44,988 bases of DNA from an uncultured Prevotellaceae bacterium (GTDB taxonomy: Bacteria; Bacteroidota; Bacteroidia; Bacteroidales; Bacteroidaceae). The stretch is from the NCBI GenBank assembly GCA_900319385.1, contig ONOG01000035.1:1-44988 (forward strand), in the 5' to 3' direction. Position numbers and translations under genes: made by a program. Positions within the stretch are counted from its first letter, which is position 1. Each line of letters starts with the position of its first letter. A model generated the notes under the pieces. That model saw nothing but the letters and a program-made list of their open reading frames with translations, ran no database searches and was not told the origin of the DNA. This document shows positions 42,871-44,988 of the stretch, in pieces.

Positions 42871-44526
42871 TTAGTCTTTTATGATTGTGCAACCGGCGCA
42901 GGGCTTCAACTGCTTGAAGAAGTCGTTGCCCTTGTCATCGACGAGGATGAAGGCGGGGAAGTCCTCGACCTCGATCTTCCAGATGGCTTCCATGCCGAGC
43001 TCGGGATATTCGACGCATTCGATCGACTTGATGTTGTTCTGCGCCAGGATGGCAGCAGGGCCGCCGATGGAGCCGAGGTAGAAGCCGCCGTGCTTCTTGC
43101 AGGCGTCGGTCACGGCTTGCGTGCGGTTGCCCTTGGCGAGCATGATCATCGAGCCGCCGTGGTCCTGGAACTCATCGACGTAGGGGTCCATGCGGTTGGC
43201 TGTCGTCGGGCCCATCGAGCCGCACGCCATGCCTGCCGGTGTCTTGGCGGGTCCGGCGTAGTAGATGGGATGGTTCTTCATGTACTCCGGCATGGGTTCG
43301 CCAGCGTCGAGGCGTGCCTTGATCTTGGCGTGTGCGATGTCGCGGCCCACGATGATGGTGCCGTTGAGCGACAGACGAGTGGAGACGGGATACTGGCTGA
43401 GCTGCTTGCACACTTCGCTCATCGGGCGGTTGAGGTCCACGCGGACGACGTCGCCTTCGCCGGCCTGACGCAGTTCTTCGGGAATCAGTTCGCCCGGGTT
43501 GTCGTCCATGCGTTCAATCCAGATGCCGTCCTTGTTGATCTTAGCCTTGATATTGCGGTCGGCCGAACAGCTGACGCCCAGGCCGATGGGGCACGATGCG
43601 CCGTGGCGGGGCAGGCGGACGACGCGGATGTCGTGTGCCATGTATTTTCCGCCGAACTGGGCGCCGAGTCCGATTTTGTAGGCTTCCTTCAGAAGTTCTT
43701 CTTCGAGTGCGACGTCGCGGAAGGCACGTCCCGTCTCGTCGCCCGTCGTGGGCAGCGAGTCGTAGTAGTGGGTCGAGGCGAGCTTGACGGTGAGCAAGTT
43801 CTTCTCGGCACTGGTGCCGCCGATGACGAAAGCGATGTGGTAGGGCGGGCAGGCTGCCGTGCCGAGGCTCTTCATCTTCTCCACGAGGAAGGGCACCAGT
43901 GTGCCAGGGTTCTGGATGCGGGCCTTGGTCTCCTGATAGAGGTAGGTCTTGTTGGCCGAACCGCCGCCTTTGGTCACCATGAGGAAACGGTACTCCATAC
44001 CTTCGGTGGCTTCGATGTCGATCTGTGCGGGCAGGTTGCACTTGGTGTTCACCTCTTCGTACATCGACAGCGGCGCATTCTGAGAGTAGCGCAGGTTGTC
44101 CTCGGTGTAGGTGTCATAGACGCCCTTCGACAGATATTCCTCGTCGCAGAATCCTGTCCACACCTGCTGACCTTTCTCGCCGTGGATGATGGCTGTGCCG
44201 GTGTCCTGGCAGAGGGGCAGCTGTCCCTTGGCCGAGACTTCGGCGTTGCGCAGGAAGGTCAGTGCGACATACTTGTCGTTGGCTGAGGCTTCGGGGTCGC
44301 GCAGAATCTTGGCCACCTGCTTGTTGTGCGAGCGGCGCAGGAAGAAGCTTACGTTGTGGAACGCGGCCTTGGAAATCAACTCCAGTGCCTCGGGCTGTAC
44401 TTTCAGGATAGGTTTCCCTTCAAACTCGCCGACGCTTACGTACTGGTCGGTCAGCTTCACATATTCCGTGTCGTCCTTGCCGAGCTGGAACATCGGTGCA
44501 TACTTGAATTCTGGTGCTTTTGCCAT
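42871..44526 (-). CDS. fumB: Class I fumarate hydratase ([4Fe-4S])
   Basis: Interconverts fumarate and malate. In Bacteroidota this serves the reductive branch leading to succinate. The 551-residue single-chain protein joins the alpha and beta domains of class I fumarases. Candidate cluster cysteines are in [16 protein letters not shown] and VSCSADRN. Other conserved segments are [13 protein letters not shown] and [20 protein letters not shown]. It is oxygen-sensitive by family, in keeping with an anaerobe that carries HypD. A perfect promoter lies directly upstream. The symbol could equally be fumA. Confidence 0.93.
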   Translation of the reverse strand: MAKAPEFKYAPMFQLGKDDTEYVKLTDQYVSVGEFEGKPILKVQPEALELISKAAFHNVSFFLRRSHNKQVAKILRDPEASANDKYVALTFLRNAEVSAKGQLPLCQDTGTAIIHGEKGQQVWTGFCDEEYLSKGVYDTYTEDNLRYSQNAPLSMYEEVNTKCNLPAQIDIEATEGMEYRFLMVTKGGGSANKTYLYQETKARIQNPGTLVPFLVEKMKSLGTAACPPYHIAFVIGGTSAEKNLLTVKLASTHYYDSLPTTGDETGRAFRDVALEEELLKEAYKIGLGAQFGGKYMAHDIRVVRLPRHGASCPIGLGVSCSADRNIKAKINKDGIWIERMDDNPGELIPEELRQAGEGDVVRVDLNRPMSEVCKQLSQYPVSTRLSLNGTIIVGRDIAHAKIKARLDAGEPMPEYMKNHPIYYAGPAKTPAGMACGSMGPTTANRMDPYVDEFQDHGGSMIMLAKGNRTQAVTDACKKHGGFYLGSIGGPAAILAQNNIKSIECVEYPELGMEAIWKIEVEDFPAFILVDDKGNDFFKQLKPCAGCTIIKD

Positions 44527-44556
44527 AAGAATATTTTTTTAGTGTATAGATTTCTG

Positions 44557-44587
44557 CAAAGTTACGATTAAGTGAGCGGAATACAAA
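44557..44587 (-). promoter_or_regulatory. Perfect promoter of the fumarase-frr-rsgA unit
   Basis: On the minus strand TTTG (44584-44587), 19 nt, TAACTTTG (44557-44564), both boxes perfect. Transcription would begin near 44550, leaving a leader of about 24 nt. Confidence 0.8.
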
Positions 44588-44676
44588 ATGAAAGTTTGAA
44601 AAAATTTGCTTTTTCGGTTTTTGGCCGGAAGTCTGAAATGTTAACGTCGGGGGAATTTTGACATTTTAGAGGCATA

Positions 44677-44988
44677 AATTTGTGGGAGAAATTTGGAGGA
44701 AATAGAATTTTGGGGTCAACGAAAAGAACGAAACAAGACAACGAAAAACACGAAAAAACACGAAAAAGTTTTGGTGAAAAGTCTGGAAAATTGAAATGCC
44801 CATTGTCGTAGGGGCGGGTTCCCATGCCCGCCCGATCAGGCGAAGCCTGAAAACTGAAAGAAATTGGGATAAATTCTTTGGAAAAGCCCTATTTTAGAAG
44901 ACAACACGGGACAACGAAGGACAACTTGGGACAACTTTATTATTTCATTGATTAAGAAGATGTTGTCCTTTGTTGTCCCGTGTTGTCC
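44677..44988. repeat. Large dispersed repeat, copy 3 (right part missing)
   Basis: It matches copy 2 from the TTTGTGGGAGAAATTTGGAG motif onward: the ACGAAAA tract, the GGGCGGG...CCCGCCC hairpin, the CAGGC-GAA-GCCTG hairpin, a left GTTGTCC array (44896-44935, reversed), an AT-rich centre (44936-44961) and the start of the right array to the window end. A GAAATGTTAA motif at about 44633 resembles the end repeat. The centre is in reverse orientation relative to copies 1 and 2. Confidence 0.85.

Noticed and set aside
1..44988. Circular molecule closed through the repeat at both ends
   Set aside because: The ends lie in the same repeat family but do not overlap as identical sequence, the copy 3 centre is inverted relative to copy 1, and the content is core chromosomal genes.

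Overview
The window looks like chromosomal DNA of a Bacteroidales bacterium, most likely Prevotella-like. Three things support this: promoters of the Bacteroidota type (TTTG, 19-20 nt, TAnnTTTG) upstream of many genes, the gene order rimP-nusA-infB-cvpA-sufBCDS, and secreted proteins ending in type IX secretion-like tails. Protein-coding DNA is GC-rich and is separated by AT-rich spacers packed with dispersed repeats. I found no tRNA, rRNA, phage, plasmid or CRISPR signature.

Layout. 1-1129: the right part of a large dispersed repeat, then small hairpin repeats. 1130-5101 (+): pruA, a putative zincin lipoprotein and an Xaa-Pro aminopeptidase. 5193-7120 (-): two small secreted proteins. 7121-8078: repeat-rich spacer. 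8079-11501 (+): a glycyl-radical enzyme that closely resembles trans-4-hydroxy-L-proline dehydratase (HypD), and its activase. 11598-20817 (-): a small secreted protein, a GH95-GH16 fusion, and a 1527-residue subtilisin-like protease preceded by a 60-residue peptide gene. 20818-21957: a complete copy of the large repeat. 21958-32330 (-): rimP-nusA-infB-cvpA-sufB-sufC-sufD-sufS, read leftwards. 32841-40289 (-): a tightly overlapping operon for a CDP-deoxysugar (rfbF, rfbH, rfbG, SDR, a YerE-like ThDP enzyme, gtrA, gtrB-like GT2), closed by a clear terminator. 40477-44526 (-): class I fumarase, frr, rsgA and a TPR protein. 44527-44988: a third copy of the large repeat, cut by the window end.

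How the genes may work together. HypD turns hydroxyproline into pyrroline-5-carboxylate, and PruA oxidises that (as glutamate semialdehyde) to glutamate. The aminopeptidase P and the secreted or lipid-anchored peptidases would supply X-Pro or X-Hyp peptides, so the left third may be a collagen or imino-acid peptide salvage neighbourhood. The sugar operon appears to make a CDP-linked deoxysugar with a two-carbon branch (yersiniose-like) and hand it to a GtrB/GtrA pair for lipid-linked transfer.

The most unusual non-coding signal is the large repeat. Its centre is a short AT-rich segment between inverted arrays of a 10-bp GTTGTCC unit, and this segment is in opposite orientation in one of the three copies. 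A second repeat family has nested palindromes whose arms change in a compensatory way between copies.
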